Below are positions 25,132 to 34,703 of a DNA stretch of 64,000 nucleotides, one piece after another; the first letter of the stretch is position 1, and each line of letters starts with the position of its first letter. Position numbers and translations under genes: made by a program. Origin of the DNA: JAKFYM01 sp964416595 (GTDB lineage: Bacteria; Bdellovibrionota; UBA1018; CAIPTA01); NCBI GenBank assembly GCA_964416595.1, contig CAYQES010000015.1, forward strand, positions 1 through 64,000, read 5' to 3'. The notes under the pieces are model-generated. The model worked only from the letters and a program-made list of their open reading frames with translations, did no database searches and was not told the DNA's origin.

Positions 25132-26109
25132 TCACGGATCCGGCTGCGGCAACCCCATTTGATTGAGTGTGCCAGAAATCTTCATTGCATAAAAACCATC
25201 AGATTGTAGAGCGCCCATGGATCCCAGCATACTTCTTAGTGCCGGCATGGCCTGCAGGATTTTCTCCGAAGGTTTTACGCGCAGTTTTAGGTTCAGCCGA
25301 GAGAAATCCATATTGTCCATGAGCTGCATATCGCCCGAAGCGCGCACCTCCAGATCCTTTCCAGGGCTTCCTAGCTGCATTTTTTCTAATAACACTTTGC
25401 CCCGCTCCGCTTTGGCTTGGATATCCAAAATGCCGATATCGAGTATTGGTAAAGCCATGGGTACGCCAAAAGCCGCAGGATCTATCACAAGATTTTTCCC
25501 TTGAGCCTCAATGGTGCCCGAAGCTTGGGATAAGCGGTTATTGCTCAAAGAGAGCTCGCTTTTCAGAGAACTTAAAATTCCTTTGATATCGATGCCTGCC
25601 TCTAACAGTGGAGTGAGTTTAGAAAAATCCGCGTTAGCCACAGAAAGCTCCACGTCCATGGTTTTTGGCCGGATGCTGCCAGTAAATTTGGCTTGGTAGG
25701 ATTCGCCGTCGAAAGAGATTTTGGGCTGGAAGCTTCCTGTCCACGGGATGAGGCTAAAGAGCGAAGGAAAGATACGCATGGTTTTAAAATGAATGCTCGA
25801 GCCCGAGGCGGCTTGCAGGGAGAGATTTTCTGCATAGAGGTGGGGCAAGAGGAGGGCCCGGGTTTGGATTCTATCAGCCTGCCATTGGAGGCTTGGATCT
25901 TGGTTGAGAGCGCTCAACGCGAGATTTTGCACTAAACTATTGGGGATTTTTAAAACAAAGAAAAAAATCAGGAAAAAAAGAAAAATAGCTATGTAGGCAA
26001 AAACTTTTAACGTTTTTTTGCGTTTTTCGTTTGCAGGAGAGGGGAGAGTGACTGGAGCCACGGGCTTCTTGCTGCTAGCGAGAAGGTTTGTGTCTAAAGA
26101 ATCAATCAT
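25132..26109 (-). CDS. gspN: Type II secretion protein GspN
   Basis: 325 aa. One membrane helix (about residues 36-55) follows a cytoplasmic N-terminus, then a periplasmic beta-rich domain built of repeats such as ENLSLQ and GTIEAQGKNL, of GspN/AsmA type. GspN is an accessory inner-membrane component present only in some T2SS. Last gene of the gsp operon; its start overlaps gspM (ATGA). The C-terminus ends with GLPQPDP. Confidence 0.85.
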   Translation of the reverse strand: MIDSLDTNLLASSKKPVAPVTLPSPANEKRKKTLKVFAYIAIFLFFLIFFFVLKIPNSLVQNLALSALNQDPSLQWQADRIQTRALLLPHLYAENLSLQAASGSSIHFKTMRIFPSLFSLIPWTGSFQPKISFDGESYQAKFTGSIRPKTMDVELSVANADFSKLTPLLEAGIDIKGILSSLKSELSLSNNRLSQASGTIEAQGKNLVIDPAAFGVPMALPILDIGILDIQAKAERGKVLLEKMQLGSPGKDLEVRASGDMQLMDNMDFSRLNLKLRVKPSEKILQAMPALRSMLGSMGALQSDGFYAMKISGTLNQMGLPQPDP

Positions 26110-26669
26110 TTGGTCTCCGTTTTTCTCATGGAGAGGGTGGCCCAGAGGTAGCCTTCTTTGTCGTCTTTAGCGTCTACATTTAGTTTTTCTACAGTGCCCG
26201 CTCCGGATTGCTCGATGATGTATAACACCCGCAAAAGTTGAGTGAGGGAAATGCGCTGCAATTTAAGATCGGAGAGATTACCTTTAGCGGTTACTTCCAC
26301 ATTGCTTTTGGCTATGAGGGATTTTTGTGTGGCCCGCTCCAAGAAATCAGGAGAATTGTTGTCGATATCTTCTAAAAGAGGATCTGTGCGTTGCATGGCT
26401 TGGGAGCGTAGCTCCGCTATGCGAGTGGAGGATTTTTGTACGTATTGGATTGTGGTGTCGAGTTCGGCAATATCATTTTTCAAAGAGATGGTTTTGCCCC
26501 AGAGAAAAAAGAAAGACAAAAGCAAAAACAACACAAAGCCCACAAAGGAGCCGATGATCACATAGCTTTGGGTTTGGGTGTCGAGCTCGGCAAATTTTTG
26601 TCGAATTTTAAGAACGGCTTCGCTATCCCAAACCTGCTCTTTAAAATCTGTTTTTAGTTTCTGCCACAT
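26106..26669 (-). CDS. gspM: Type II secretion protein GspM
   Basis: 187 aa. A membrane helix (VIIGSFVGFVLFLLLSFFFLW, about 37-57) is followed by a periplasmic coiled-coil and a small ferredoxin-like domain. Sequence is weakly conserved, as usual for GspM, so the call rests on topology and on position between gspL and gspN. GspM dimerises with GspL on the inner-membrane platform. Confidence 0.83.
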   Translation of the reverse strand: MWQKLKTDFKEQVWDSEAVLKIRQKFAELDTQTQSYVIIGSFVGFVLFLLLSFFFLWGKTISLKNDIAELDTTIQYVQKSSTRIAELRSQAMQRTDPLLEDIDNNSPDFLERATQKSLIAKSNVEVTAKGNLSDLKLQRISLTQLLRVLYIIEQSGAGTVEKLNVDAKDDKEGYLWATLSMRKTETK

Positions 26670-26672
26670 AAT

Positions 26673-28289
26673 CTATTCCTTCTTTGCCCGTAGGGTGGCT
26701 TGCAGGGTGAAGCGTTTTTTAGTACCGCCCGCATTTTCTAATGGGCCAATTTTAGGATTTTGTAAAAAAGGCAGTTGTGAAAGAAGGTTAGACGCCGCAG
26801 GGGCCGTAGGAGATTCCACGGTGAGGGAGAGGCGAGTGGGACTGTAATCCATTTGCCTGATTTCCATCACGGTGCTGGCAGGCACAGCTTTACTTAAATC
26901 CTGCAAAAGATTTAAGGCGCCATTATTATTGCCGCCACCTTTTACTTTGGACTGAAACTCGTCCACCTTTTTCTCAATATTTGCTCGCAAGCGGGAGGGG
27001 CTAGCTTTCAGCGTGGCAAGGAAGCTTGTGGAAGATCTGCCCAAGACATTTTGCAAGGCACGATCGAGCTGAGCATTTTTATCCGCATGTTGTTTGCGTA
27101 GCAGAAAGGTTTGGCCAATCACGCTGAGAATGGCCACGAGATAAAGCGTGAGCGCAAGTTTTGCGGGATAAAGAAATTGTTTGTAATTAAGTTGTAAGCC
27201 CTGGGAGGCCGCGTGGAGTTTGCCGCTGCGGAAGTTGATATTACTTCGATGCTCTCCGCTTACTTGCGAGATTCCGAGGGCCGTGGCTTGGGGTAAAAGC
27301 CATTCCACATTTTTCTGGGGCTGGATGGAAAAGTTTGGATAGAGGTTGGTGATCTCTAGGGGGAGAACCCTTTTTTGCCAACGATGAGCAAGGTATTCTG
27401 CGAGGCCGGGTAAAAGGGAAGTTCCACCGGAAATATAAATCACATCCAAGTTTTCATTGAAGCGGGAGGTGAAAGCCAACATGCTTTGCTGGAAATCGGA
27501 AAAAATCGGTTCCATGGCAGTGCGGATGGTTTCCGAAAAGGCCACTTGGTCCGGGTTAAGTTGCATGCCCGGCACTGCGAGAAAGCCGCGATCCACTTTC
27601 GCCAGTTCCGCTTCCGCCATGCCCAAAGAATAACGGGTAGAAATAGCTTCGGTGATATCGTAGCCAGCCACCATGGTGTTCCGGTGGAGTACGGGTAAAC
27701 TATTTTTAAAAAGATACATTCCCGTTTTGCGGTGACCAATATTGAGAACAGCGCAGGTGATGGGTTTTGCGTTTTTCATCCGCAAGAATTGGGCGGCGAG
27801 GGCCGCATCTTCCATCATCAGGCAATTGGGGGATAGGCCCATGGAAGTCATGCCTTCGATGAAGCGTTCAAGATCTGCTACGGGCGCGTAGCCCGTGAGC
27901 ACATGGGTTTCTTTGATCTTGGTGGGGTAGAGATGACTCGTGATGATGCAGTCTTCGGCGTCGAAAGGAATTTCGTCTTCAATCGCAAAACGCACGGCCG
28001 CGTGCACTTTTCGTTTGTCTTTTAAAGGAAAGGTTTGAAAACGAGAACTATAGAGCGAAAAGGGCAAGTTCGTAACAATGCGGTTCACGCCATCGCCATA
28101 GCGCTGCCGAATGGCGGCGAGGGTAGAGAGTTGGCCGGGGCTTAAAATTTGGCTTGCAGGAGAGATCGGTTCCCAGGCATCGGGCACGGAAGTGATATCG
28201 TGGAGAACCACATCGAAACGTTTGAATTTCGATTCAACGATCACGCTTTTGATATGGGCAGAGCCGATGTCGATTGCGAGGATTTTCAT
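26673..28289 (-). CDS. gspL: Type II secretion protein GspL, PilM/PilN-type fusion
   Basis: 538 aa. Residues 1 to about 335 form a PilM-like actin-fold domain (MKILAIDIGSAHIKSV; VIYISGGTSLLPG) in the cytoplasm. A membrane helix (about 377-397; LALTLYLVAILSVIGQTFLL) leads to a PilN-like periplasmic ferredoxin-fold domain. This is the GspL architecture, though the actin domain looks closer to PilM of type IV pili than to enterobacterial GspL. GspL recruits the GspE ATPase to the membrane. Confidence 0.87.
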   Translation of the reverse strand: MKILAIDIGSAHIKSVIVESKFKRFDVVLHDITSVPDAWEPISPASQILSPGQLSTLAAIRQRYGDGVNRIVTNLPFSLYSSRFQTFPLKDKRKVHAAVRFAIEDEIPFDAEDCIITSHLYPTKIKETHVLTGYAPVADLERFIEGMTSMGLSPNCLMMEDAALAAQFLRMKNAKPITCAVLNIGHRKTGMYLFKNSLPVLHRNTMVAGYDITEAISTRYSLGMAEAELAKVDRGFLAVPGMQLNPDQVAFSETIRTAMEPIFSDFQQSMLAFTSRFNENLDVIYISGGTSLLPGLAEYLAHRWQKRVLPLEITNLYPNFSIQPQKNVEWLLPQATALGISQVSGEHRSNINFRSGKLHAASQGLQLNYKQFLYPAKLALTLYLVAILSVIGQTFLLRKQHADKNAQLDRALQNVLGRSSTSFLATLKASPSRLRANIEKKVDEFQSKVKGGGNNNGALNLLQDLSKAVPASTVMEIRQMDYSPTRLSLTVESPTAPAASNLLSQLPFLQNPKIGPLENAGGTKKRFTLQATLRAKKE

Positions 28290-28291
28290 GA

Positions 28292-29530
28292 TTAATCTGC
28301 CTTTAAGTATATAATGTTCAAAGTATTACTGTCATTTTTCTGGGTGGTTTCTGATGAGTTTCCACCATTGGGATTGTTTGGATTATCAGTAGTGGGCTTT
28401 GTTTCCTTCGGCGGCAGTGGGCCGATCTTCGCCACCCAAATTTTTGTGGCGGCTCCGCTCTTTCCCGTAACAACTACCTGGTAAGAGGTTTCTTTTTCCA
28501 AGATATCAAAGCCCTGTTCTTGGAGTCTTTTTTCCGCGGCCGAAAAATCCCCAAAGGTATTTAAATAGCCCCAAAAGTCTTTGGCATCTTTAAAGGCGCC
28601 TCCTTGGGTTTCATCGGTGCGGCGCTTGAGGATGAGTTCGATGTCTCCGGGCCTAAGTTCCGGGATCACGGCTTTTAAAAGGGCGCCGGAGGCTTTATTC
28701 ACGTTGATGCCGCCCGTAAGTTGGGTGGTGAAATTTTGGGTGATGAGAGAGGTTAAGCTATCGTCAAAACCTTTCACCATACGAAGTTCTGATTCAGAAC
28801 TCATGGGCGCGTCTTTTAAGGAATAGGAGGGGGTGGCCCGGGAGTAGTACTGGAATTTATCCTGGTTATCGCCATCGATTTTTGTGGTGGGATCGATCCA
28901 AGCCAGGATATTTCCGGCCAGCACTTCACCCGTGAGGGAGCTGTGGCGTTCCCGGAAAATAGGATCCGTTTGTTTTTTTTCTTCCAATAGTTCTTGGATG
29001 ATCTGGCCATAGGCCGCCCGGGTGCCATCTAAGCGTTCTTTCTTTTTTTCGGGCGTAATGGGTACGCTTTTTCCATTCGCGTCTTTTTGCTCTTTCACCC
29101 ACACCATTTGATTGAGATTGATGCGATCGTTTTCACCCGTGATGGTTACGGAGACCACGCCATCAAGCCCTAAAGATTTACTAAAGGCATCCAAGGCTGT
29201 GGTTTCAATAACACCTAGGCCTTTTGGCATCGGAGGGGGAAGCACTAAGGGAGTTTGCCAGATTTGGTCCGTGAGGGAGTCAGACGTTAAACCTAAACTT
29301 TTGGCTTTTTCTTTGGCTTTCTCCGCAGCTTTTAATTGTAAAAGCGCCATGCGTAAACCGGATCTTGCCAAGAGACGCGCCCGCACCTGATCCACTTGCC
29401 GCCACACTAAGCTATTGTACACACCACTTTCATAGGCGAGTTCACCGATCAATACGGTTAAAACCACAAAGGTAACCATGGCCATCATCATGGCTACGCC
29501 TTTTTGGTTTTTTAATGAAGGTAGCTTCAA
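28292..29530 (-). CDS. gspK: Minor pseudopilin GspK
   Basis: 412 aa. The prepilin leader ends in QKG, followed by a hydrophobic helix VAMMMAMVTFVVLTVLIG without the +5 Glu; lack of Glu5 is characteristic of GspK, which caps the pseudopilus tip. A large domain follows, including helix-hairpin-helix-like SAM repeats (NVNKASGALLKAVIPEL; RPGDIELIL). The Pro/Asn-rich C-terminal tail is low complexity. Overlaps gspJ by 4 bp. Confidence 0.92.
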   Translation of the reverse strand: MKLPSLKNQKGVAMMMAMVTFVVLTVLIGELAYESGVYNSLVWRQVDQVRARLLARSGLRMALLQLKAAEKAKEKAKSLGLTSDSLTDQIWQTPLVLPPPMPKGLGVIETTALDAFSKSLGLDGVVSVTITGENDRINLNQMVWVKEQKDANGKSVPITPEKKKERLDGTRAAYGQIIQELLEEKKQTDPIFRERHSSLTGEVLAGNILAWIDPTTKIDGDNQDKFQYYSRATPSYSLKDAPMSSESELRMVKGFDDSLTSLITQNFTTQLTGGINVNKASGALLKAVIPELRPGDIELILKRRTDETQGGAFKDAKDFWGYLNTFGDFSAAEKRLQEQGFDILEKETSYQVVVTGKSGAATKIWVAKIGPLPPKETKPTTDNPNNPNGGNSSETTQKNDSNTLNIIYLKAD

Positions 29531-30297
29531 TTTCCCCCCCCCGTTGTAGGGCCCGTGGTTTTTACATTAGCCGTAGGGGTTTGAGGATTTAAAGCCACAT
29601 TGGGTTTTACAATCACTTCCCAAGTTTGTTGGTTGGCCGTATTGGCCGGATCGGGCAATTCGATTTTTAAAGCCACAAGATCCGGAAAACGACTATTAGG
29701 ATGAATGTAAGGACTTTCCGAATCCCATTGGTCTTCCCAGGTTTTATTTTCTTTCCGGTAATAAGAAAATTTAGCACTTACCATATTTTCCAGCAGCGCC
29801 ACCCGGTTCGGTTTTTTGGCCGTGCCATCTTCGTAGTGGAAGGCATCCCAATCCGCAGAGCGATAGAGAGTGTAAGCTCCACTATTGTTGCGCTCGATTT
29901 CCCAGGTGACTTTTTGCAAATCCGATTGCGTGCTATCTTCTTCCACCACGCGATTGCCATTATTTATGAAGGTGATTTTTTCACGATTTCCTTTCACACG
30001 GCTACGGCGCAGGCCATCTTCTCTTAAAGGAGCACTCCAAAAATCCGTGGTTTGTTGCTGATCCTTCGGAGTGCCTCCACTAAAGGCCGGATTGTAAATT
30101 TGCGCAAGATCCGTTTCGATCGTTTGCAAGCTCAAGATAATCGAAACGTAATCGGTGGATTCTGAGCTCAGTTTAAAATTAATATCAAAGCTGCGGGCGG
30201 TGATTTGGAAAATAGCAATGCTCATGAGCGATAGGAGCCCGATCGCAATCAGAACCTCGATGAGGGTGAAGCCCTTAAATCCCAAATTCCGCATCAT
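29527..30297 (-). CDS. gspJ: Minor pseudopilin GspJ
   Basis: 256 aa. Prepilin signal KGFTLIEVLIAIGLLSLMS with Glu at +5, then a GspJ-type C-terminal domain (SAPLREDGLRRSR; SADWDAFHYEDG). GspJ forms the tip complex with GspI and GspK. The start overlaps gspI by 23 bp. A Thr/Gly-rich tail ends the protein. Confidence 0.9.
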   Translation of the reverse strand: MMRNLGFKGFTLIEVLIAIGLLSLMSIAIFQITARSFDINFKLSSESTDYVSIILSLQTIETDLAQIYNPAFSGGTPKDQQQTTDFWSAPLREDGLRRSRVKGNREKITFINNGNRVVEEDSTQSDLQKVTWEIERNNSGAYTLYRSADWDAFHYEDGTAKKPNRVALLENMVSAKFSYYRKENKTWEDQWDSESPYIHPNSRFPDLVALKIELPDPANTANQQTWEVIVKPNVALNPQTPTANVKTTGPTTGGGN

Positions 30298-30769
30298 AAT
30301 TCACCAAAAGTTGGGTAAAGGATAAAGAGGATGTTGCATCTCCATCGGGATATTCCACCACGATATTCATACGCCGCACGCTCCGTTTTAAATAACTTTC
30401 AAATAGTTTTATGACTGTGTCTGAATTGGCTTCCCGCTCTTGTCCTGCTTCTTGGGCCTGTTTGGCTAAAATATCGCTTAAAGCCGCAAAATCAACTTCT
30501 TGAAAGGTGAGTTTCCATTTGAATTTTTCAAAGGGTGCAGCGAATGTGCCAGTTTCTTCCGGTGGCAAAGATTCAAAACGTTGGCCTTCGTATTTTAATT
30601 CCTGTTCATTGATTAAATTGCGCGCAAGCGTGGTGGAGATAAGAATATTTTTACTGCGGGTACTGGAGATTAAACTAGAACTTTGGGAAATTACGGCCAC
30701 GAACAAAATCCCAGTAAGGAGCGCAAGCGCAATCATTACTTCTAGGAGGGTAAAGCCTTTTTGGTTCAT
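30275..30769 (-). CDS. gspI: Minor pseudopilin GspI
   Basis: 164 aa. Leader MNQKG, then FTLLEVMIALALLTGILF with Glu+5, followed by the GspI motif TLARNLINEQELKYEGQ. It initiates pseudopilus tip assembly with GspJ. Overlaps both neighbours (gspH by 4 bp and gspJ by 23 bp). Confidence 0.92.
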   Translation of the reverse strand: MNQKGFTLLEVMIALALLTGILFVAVISQSSSLISSTRSKNILISTTLARNLINEQELKYEGQRFESLPPEETGTFAAPFEKFKWKLTFQEVDFAALSDILAKQAQEAGQEREANSDTVIKLFESYLKRSVRRMNIVVEYPDGDATSSLSFTQLLVNYDAEFGI

Positions 30770-31386
30770 GGCTTACCCTCCTCATAGCCTCTTGACACCT
30801 TGCTGTGGCCCGTGAGGGGATGGAGGGTGAGATTCAGGCGGGTTTTTTCGTCGTCTTCAAAATGAATGCTCACGCCATCGGCGCTACCGTTATTATAAAA
30901 ATAAACATCCACTATGCCGTCTTTTAGGGAGTCTTTATTTTTTGGAGAAATTACTTCCATTACTTTTAAGCCAGGAGGTAACGGCACTTTCGCTGGTGTA
31001 AGTTCACTTACCAAGCGAAAGGCTCCCGCTTCCGCTTGTGCTTTTTCTTCTTTTTCGCGCTCGCTTTGCCGAACGTCTGGAGCTTTCTGGCGTAAATAGC
31101 TCGAGGGCGCTTCCTCGAGCCAATATTCTTGCTTTTCCATGTCGATTCTTAAGCGCATTAATTTATCGCTGAGCATGGCGCGGTCTCTAGCGTCCCGCAA
31201 AAGTAGCGAGAGCTTTTTCACAAAACTATCTTTTGAGGCCCTGAATGCGGTGTTTAAGGCGGGAACACCAATGCCCGTGATCAGCGCTAAAAGCGCGACC
31301 ACGATCATGATCTCGATGAGAGAGAATCCTTTAGAGTTCGTTACTCTTAATATCCTTATCAAATTCCTCTCCGTTTTCCGCACCAT
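30766..31386 (-). CDS. gspH: Minor pseudopilin GspH
   Basis: 206 aa. The prepilin motif KGFSLIEIMIVVALLALITG with Glu+5 follows an unusually long leader of about 19 residues, because the only ATG lies 56 bp inside gspG. A TTG at 31362 is an alternative start giving a shorter leader. The body has a charged insert (RQSEREKEEKAQAEAG, about residues 107-122). GspH joins the tip complex of the pseudopilus. Confidence 0.88.
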   Translation of the reverse strand: MVRKTERNLIRILRVTNSKGFSLIEIMIVVALLALITGIGVPALNTAFRASKDSFVKKLSLLLRDARDRAMLSDKLMRLRIDMEKQEYWLEEAPSSYLRQKAPDVRQSEREKEEKAQAEAGAFRLVSELTPAKVPLPPGLKVMEVISPKNKDSLKDGIVDVYFYNNGSADGVSIHFEDDEKTRLNLTLHPLTGHSKVSRGYEEGKP

Positions 31387-31774
31387 CCTTGCCTAAACTC
31401 GTGATCACGAAGGAGCGCCCGTCTGATTCGTAGAGGTAGGCACGGCCCCAGGGATCCAATGGAATTTTTCCGCCCCCAATGATGGCCGAAGTAGGGTAGT
31501 TGGGGCATTCGGGTGCGGAAGAGGGCTTCACAGCTAGCGCTTCCAGGCCTTGTTCCGTGGTGGGATATTGGGAGCAATAGCGGCGGTATTCTTCCATCAT
31601 GGTTTTTAATTGGCCAATTTGGATTTTGGCAGAATTATAATTTCCTTCGTCCAAGCGGGAGGTGAGTTGCCCTACCACGAAAGTTCCGATCACAGCCAAT
31701 AAGCTCACCACGATCATGATCTCGATCAGAGAGAAACCTCTTTGGCTTTTTAATATATTTTTTTTCTGCTGCAT
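31331..31774 (-). CDS. gspG: Major pseudopilin GspG
   Basis: 147 aa. Leader KSQRG, then FSLIEIMIVVSLLAVIGTFV with Glu+5. The C-terminal GspG hallmark for Ca-binding is present: YPTTEQGLEAL, LDPWGRAYLYESDG and TSLGKDGAENGEEFDKD. It polymerises into the pseudopilus that pushes substrates through GspD. It sits 13 bp after gspF. Typical length. Confidence 0.95.
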   Translation of the reverse strand: MQQKKNILKSQRGFSLIEIMIVVSLLAVIGTFVVGQLTSRLDEGNYNSAKIQIGQLKTMMEEYRRYCSQYPTTEQGLEALAVKPSSAPECPNYPTSAIIGGGKIPLDPWGRAYLYESDGRSFVITSLGKDGAENGEEFDKDIKSNEL

Positions 31775-31787
31775 TTCTTTGCTCCTT

Positions 31788-33011
31788 TTATTGATTGATT
31801 TTTTGTAATTCTAACAAAGGCACAAAAACCGCCATCACAATGATACCCACAGAAATGCCCATGCCCACGATCATCAAGGGCTCGAGCATGGATGTCATGC
31901 GATCAATTTTGGCGTTCACTTGTTCCTCATAGTTTTGTGAAACCATTTCTAGCATGGGAGGAAGTTCTCCTGTGCGTTCACCGATTGATATCATATGGAG
32001 GAGCATGGAGGGAAACTCGCCGCTCCGCTTCAAGGGTTCCGAGATACTTTGCCCTTCCGTGATGTTTTCTTTGGCTTGCACGATGGCATTAGCCAATACT
32101 TCGTTATTTACCACGGATTTTACAATGCCTAGGGCCGTAACTAAGGGTACACCCCCGTTTAGCAATGTGGCCATGGTGCTAGCAAAGCGGCTCACGGCCA
32201 CCATGCGCACAATTTCGCCAAAGAGCGGCAATTTGAGGAGGAGTCTATCCTTTTTTACTTTGCCCTTAGGAGTTGAGTAATAGCGTTTCACCAAAAAACC
32301 AAAAAAGAAGCCGCCGAGAATGAGCACCCACCAATAGTGGGTGAGGAAAAAGCTAAAATCCATGAGGGCCTGGGTATACCAGGGTAATTTTTTATTCATG
32401 GAAGTAAAAATGGTGGCTAATTTTGGAATCACGAAAGTGAAAATCATCAGCATTAAGCCGCCGCCGATCAAGGCCATGAGGAGTGGGTAGGTCATGGCGG
32501 AAGTTACTTTTTGTCGGAGTCGCACCTGAGCTTCCATAAAATCGGCCAAACGCGTGAGCACGAGCGGCAAGGTTCCCGAAGCTTCCCCGGATTCCACCAT
32601 ATTGATAAAGATCGGACTAAAAATTTTAGCGTGGCGCAGGAGTGCATTTTTTAAAGAAGAACCTTCGTTCACTTGCTGGCGCACATCGGCCAAAACGGAT
32701 TTTAATTTTATGTTTTCCGTTTGGTCCACCAGGGCCCCCAAAGCTTCCACAAGGGGAATATTGGCTTTGATGAGCGAGGCAAATTGACGGGTGGTCACAG
32801 CCAATACAGGCAAACTTACGGAGCTTGCACCCGAGAGAGTAGGAAAGAGGGTAGACATTCGGCTCTTGGAGGCCGCTTTTTCCGAGATGGAAAGTAGCAC
32901 CACGCCGGATTTTTTTACCTTTTGTTTAGCGGATTTTATCGACTCCGCTTCCACGGTGCTTTTCAGCGCGGAGCCTAAACGATCTGTGCCTGTGTATTCA
33001 AAAATTGGCAT
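31788..33011 (-). CDS. gspF: Type II secretion platform protein GspF
   Basis: 407 aa polytopic inner-membrane protein with two homologous T2SSF domains (about residues 70-195 and 272-395), three membrane helices and the GspF motifs FASLIKANIPLVEAL and SISEPLKRSGEFPSMLLHMI. It couples the GspE motor to pseudopilus assembly. Start 3 bp after gspE. The N-terminal segment MPIFEYTGTDRLG is typical of the family. Confidence 0.95.
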   Translation of the reverse strand: MPIFEYTGTDRLGSALKSTVEAESIKSAKQKVKKSGVVLLSISEKAASKSRMSTLFPTLSGASSVSLPVLAVTTRQFASLIKANIPLVEALGALVDQTENIKLKSVLADVRQQVNEGSSLKNALLRHAKIFSPIFINMVESGEASGTLPLVLTRLADFMEAQVRLRQKVTSAMTYPLLMALIGGGLMLMIFTFVIPKLATIFTSMNKKLPWYTQALMDFSFFLTHYWWVLILGGFFFGFLVKRYYSTPKGKVKKDRLLLKLPLFGEIVRMVAVSRFASTMATLLNGGVPLVTALGIVKSVVNNEVLANAIVQAKENITEGQSISEPLKRSGEFPSMLLHMISIGERTGELPPMLEMVSQNYEEQVNAKIDRMTSMLEPLMIVGMGISVGIIVMAVFVPLLELQKINQ

Positions 33012-33014
33012 GGT

Positions 33015-34703
33015 TTAATCGTCCGCGTGGAGAGTGCGGCTGAGCTCCTGCACGGTGGTTACTCCGGCTAAAACTTTTCGGGCTCCATCTTCCCGCATGG
33101 TAAGCATGCCTTTATCCACGGCGGCCTTCCTGATCGCGGCGGAATCTGCGTTTCTCATCACAAGGGTGCGGATCGAATCATCCATCACGAGGAGTTCATG
33201 CATATTGATTCGGCCGGAATATCCAGTGTGTGAGCAGGAACTGCAGCCCACGGCTTTGTATAAAGTAATGGGGCCTTGCACGTTTCTCACACCGAGCTCG
33301 GCGAGTTCCATAGGGGAAGCTTCATAACTTTCCCGGCATTTTGTGCAAACTCGGCGCACGAGCCTTTGGGCGAGAACCGCATTCACGGAGCTTGCCACAA
33401 GGAAGGGTTCAATGCCCATATCAATCAAGCGAGGAAAAGAGCCTGCGGCTTCGTTGGTGTGGAGGGAAGAAAACACTAAGTGGCCCGTGAGCGCCGCAGT
33501 GATCGCTAGATCCGCCGTTTCCGAATCCCGCACCTCACCCACCATGATCACATCGGGATCTTGCCGGAGGAAATGCCTTAAGGCTACAGCGAAGGTAAGA
33601 TTGATTTTAGCGTTCACTTGCACCTGACCCACGCCATTTAATTGATACTCGATCGGATCTTCCACGGTGAGAATATTAATATCTTGGGTGTTGATGCGGG
33701 AAAGGCATGCAGCCATGGTGGTGGATTTACCGGAACCTGTGGGGCCGGTGATCAAAATAATGCCGTTTTCCCGGGCGATGAGTTTATTGATCTGCTCGAG
33801 GGTTTCCCCTTCGAACCCTAATTTTTCTAAAGATAAAAGCTCGCCGCCTTTTTCCAAAATACGCATCACGAGCCGTTCCCCAAATTGGGTGGGGATCGTG
33901 GAGAGACGAATATCGATTTCTTTTCCGGCAACTTTTCGAAAAATTCTTCCATCCTGGGGAATGCGTTTTTCCGCGATATCTAAATTGCCCATCACTTTAA
34001 TGCGGGAAGAAACCGCCGCGTGCACTTTTCGGGGTTGGTGCAAGATGTCGTGCATGATGCCATCCACCCGGAAACGAATCACCACTTCCTTTTCGAAAGG
34101 CTCAATGTGAATATCGGACGCCTTTTCTTTTACGGCCCGGAAAATCACGGAATTCACAAAGCGGATCACAGGCGCTTCATCTTCCGTGGCATCCAAGATA
34201 TCGATCGGGCCTTCTAGATCGTAGGTTTCCTCTTCCTCCTGATTGATATCTTGGATCATATTGGAGGTGTTGCGTTCGTACACCCGGTTGATGGCTTCTT
34301 GTAAGCGACTGGACGAGGTAACCACGGTACGAACATTAGGGCAGCCAAAGAGGATGCGAACGTCCTCTAAACTTTCGAGATTGAAAGGATCACTCACGGC
34401 CACGGTGAGATCTTCTTCGGTTTTTGCGATCGGCAACACTTCCCGGGAGCGGGCGTAGTTGATTGGGAGCTTATCTACGAGCTTGGGATCAATTTCATTG
34501 GGGCGAAGATCTTCCACGTAAGGTAAATCAATCTGGGCGCAGAGGGCCCGCATGATTTCGTGGGGAAGCACATATTTTTTCCGCAGTAAAATATCCCCGA
34601 GGCGGCCCCCTTCTTCTTCTTGCAAGCGCACACACTCCGCCAGCTGCTCCTGGGTGAGTGAAGTGTGTTTCATCAAGAGATTGCCAAGAAGAGAAGTGTT
34701 CAT
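33015..34703 (-). CDS. gspE: Type II secretion ATPase GspE
   Basis: 562 aa. An N-terminal domain (about 1-140) for GspL contact precedes the hexameric ATPase with Walker A GPTGSGKST (Lys326), the Asp box and Walker B (DPDVIMVGEVRDSETAD). The C-terminal zinc element has two CxxC pairs (VCTKC and CSSC). It powers pseudopilus assembly at the cytoplasmic face. Its ATG overlaps the gspD stop (TAATG). Confidence 0.96.
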   Translation of the reverse strand: MNTSLLGNLLMKHTSLTQEQLAECVRLQEEEGGRLGDILLRKKYVLPHEIMRALCAQIDLPYVEDLRPNEIDPKLVDKLPINYARSREVLPIAKTEEDLTVAVSDPFNLESLEDVRILFGCPNVRTVVTSSSRLQEAINRVYERNTSNMIQDINQEEEETYDLEGPIDILDATEDEAPVIRFVNSVIFRAVKEKASDIHIEPFEKEVVIRFRVDGIMHDILHQPRKVHAAVSSRIKVMGNLDIAEKRIPQDGRIFRKVAGKEIDIRLSTIPTQFGERLVMRILEKGGELLSLEKLGFEGETLEQINKLIARENGIILITGPTGSGKSTTMAACLSRINTQDINILTVEDPIEYQLNGVGQVQVNAKINLTFAVALRHFLRQDPDVIMVGEVRDSETADLAITAALTGHLVFSSLHTNEAAGSFPRLIDMGIEPFLVASSVNAVLAQRLVRRVCTKCRESYEASPMELAELGVRNVQGPITLYKAVGCSSCSHTGYSGRINMHELLVMDDSIRTLVMRNADSAAIRKAAVDKGMLTMREDGARKVLAGVTTVQELSRTLHADD